A stretch of DNA of 13,215 bases, taken from assembly GCA_003152595.1 (NCBI GenBank), contig PMAM01000144.1, positions 3,559-16,773 of the forward strand, written 5' to 3'. Source of the stretch: Acidobacterium sp. Lineage in GTDB: Bacteria > Acidobacteriota > Terriglobia > Terriglobales > Acidobacteriaceae. The notes under the pieces are model-generated. The model worked only from the letters and a program-made list of their open reading frames with translations. It was not told the origin of the DNA and made no database searches. Both the position numbers and the translations under genes were made by a program. Of this stretch, positions 12,526 to 13,215 are shown in pieces. Within the stretch, counting starts at the first letter, position 1. Every line of letters starts with the position of its first letter.

Positions 12526-13188
12526 GCCCCCGCCCTGGCCCTCGCCGACCAGCTCCGCGATCAGTGCTGCTGGTTCAAGGTCGGCCTCGAGCTCTACCTC
12601 GCCGAAGGCAACGCCGTCGTTCGCGAACTCCGCCATCGCGGCTACTCCATCTTTCTCGACCTCAAGCTCCACGACATCCCCAACACCGTCGCCGGCGCCG
12701 TGCGCTCCGTCGCAACCATCGGCGCCGAACTCCTCACCATTCACGCCGCCGGTGGTCCCGCCATGCTCCACGCCGCCGCCGAAGCCGCCGCCCTCGCCCA
12801 CGGCCCGCAGTTGCTCGCCGTCACCGTTCTCACCAGCATGGACGAGGAGCAGCTAGCCGCCATCGGCATCCATCACTCGCCCGCCTCCCAGGTCATGCAC
12901 CTCGCAGAAACAGCTTCCGCCACCGGCATCAACGGCTTCGTCACCAGCGCCGAAGAAGTCTCAGCCCTCCGCCGCCGTTTCCCCAATGCGACGCTCGTCG
13001 TCCCCGGCATCCGCCCCGCCGGCGCCCAAACCGCCGACCAGAAACGCATCGCCACCCCCGCTGCCGCCCTCGCCGCCGGCGCCGATTTCCTCGTCGTAGG
13101 CCGCCCCATCACCCAGGCCCCCGACCCCGCCGCCGCCACCCACGCCATCCTCGAAGAAATGCAGCAGATCGCAGCAACCCCCGCATAG
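12484..13188 (+). CDS. pyrF: Orotidine 5'-phosphate decarboxylase
   Basis: The last step of de novo UMP synthesis: decarboxylation of OMP to UMP in the cytoplasm. From ATG 12484 the protein has 234 residues, the normal size for bacterial PyrF type 1. Key residues: Asp10 (LIVALDYPS), Lys32 (WFKVGLELY), the catalytic DLKLHDIPNTV (59-69) with Asp59, Lys61 and Asp64, TVLTSM (114-119), VVPGIRP (172-178) and VGRPIT (205-210) with phosphate-binding Arg207. The (beta/alpha)8 core is complete. The start is ambiguous: the start region is duplicated, and initiation at the upstream ATG (12340) would give the same protein with 48 extra residues, because the frame is open throughout. Neither start has a clear Shine-Dalgarno. 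The 234-residue form is the safer call. Codons end strongly in C. The 27 bases after the stop show nothing notable. Confidence 0.95.
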   Translation: MDPRLIVALDYPSAAPALALADQLRDQCCWFKVGLELYLAEGNAVVRELRHRGYSIFLDLKLHDIPNTVAGAVRSVATIGAELLTIHAAGGPAMLHAAAEAAALAHGPQLLAVTVLTSMDEEQLAAIGIHHSPASQVMHLAETASATGINGFVTSAEEVSALRRRFPNATLVVPGIRPAGAQTADQKRIATPAAALAAGADFLVVGRPITQAPDPAAATHAILEEMQQIAATPA

Positions 13189-13215
13189 CAGCTCGGGGTG
13201 CCCCATGTCTCGATT

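Overview
This looks like a chromosomal segment of a GC-rich soil-type bacterium, most likely an acidobacterium (Terriglobia-like). The reasons are the mix of a small SM-like signal-peptide/membrane protein of a kind I associate with Acidobacteria, a secreted DUF4142 protein, a PSMA-like M28 peptidase, a secreted serpin, and short mixed-strand transcription units. That assignment is inference. I see no phage, plasmid, transposase, CRISPR, tRNA or rRNA signal. Most of the window is ordinary core and accessory metabolism; the oddities are local.

Layout. 1-139 (-) is the signal-peptide start of a truncated unknown gene, followed by about 450 bp without a gene that contains several GC-rich hairpins. 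596-1785 (-) holds a small membrane protein and, 24 bp downstream of it, a DUF1905+OmdA (YdeI-type) gene broken by a one-base deletion. 2010-2585 (+) is a thioredoxin-fold protein. It converges on the secreted DUF4142 gene at 2671-3174 (-) through a perfect hairpin. 3460-5631 (+) is a glutamate-carboxypeptidase-II-like exopeptidase, perhaps coupled to a tiny upstream ORF. 5778-6809 (+) is threonine dehydrogenase (tdh). It ends one base from the convergent serpin at 6811-8034 (-), which lies downstream of thiD at about 8126-8914 (-). 9189-9689 (+) is an RlpA-type cell-wall enzyme with a clear sigma70-like promoter. It converges, through a region able to fold as a three-way junction, on an alpha/beta hydrolase at 9807-10598 (-). 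The hydrolase follows a winged-helix/AAA+ ATPase of unknown function at 10750-12207 (-). pyrF (12484-13188, +) diverges from the ATPase.

How the genes relate. No single pathway or operon unites the window. Several products are exported and act at or beyond the envelope: the membrane protein, DUF4142 protein, M28 peptidase, serpin and RlpA. Others are cytoplasmic metabolism: Tdh (threonine breakdown), ThiD (thiamine pyrimidine branch) and PyrF (UMP synthesis).

The strongest unusual signal is at pyrF. A 54-bp segment covering its start codon and first codons is present twice, 144 bp apart, with 53 of 54 bases identical. The copies flank nine heptanucleotide repeats. The 144-bp offset is a multiple of three, so the reading frame stays open through the insert. 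Other items worth a second look are the broken OmdA gene, the hairpin-rich thiD leader that lacks a TPP-riboswitch signature, a stem that sequesters the hydrolase ribosome-binding site, and the altered specificity pocket of the M28 peptidase. I did not find a convincing new multi-gene system.
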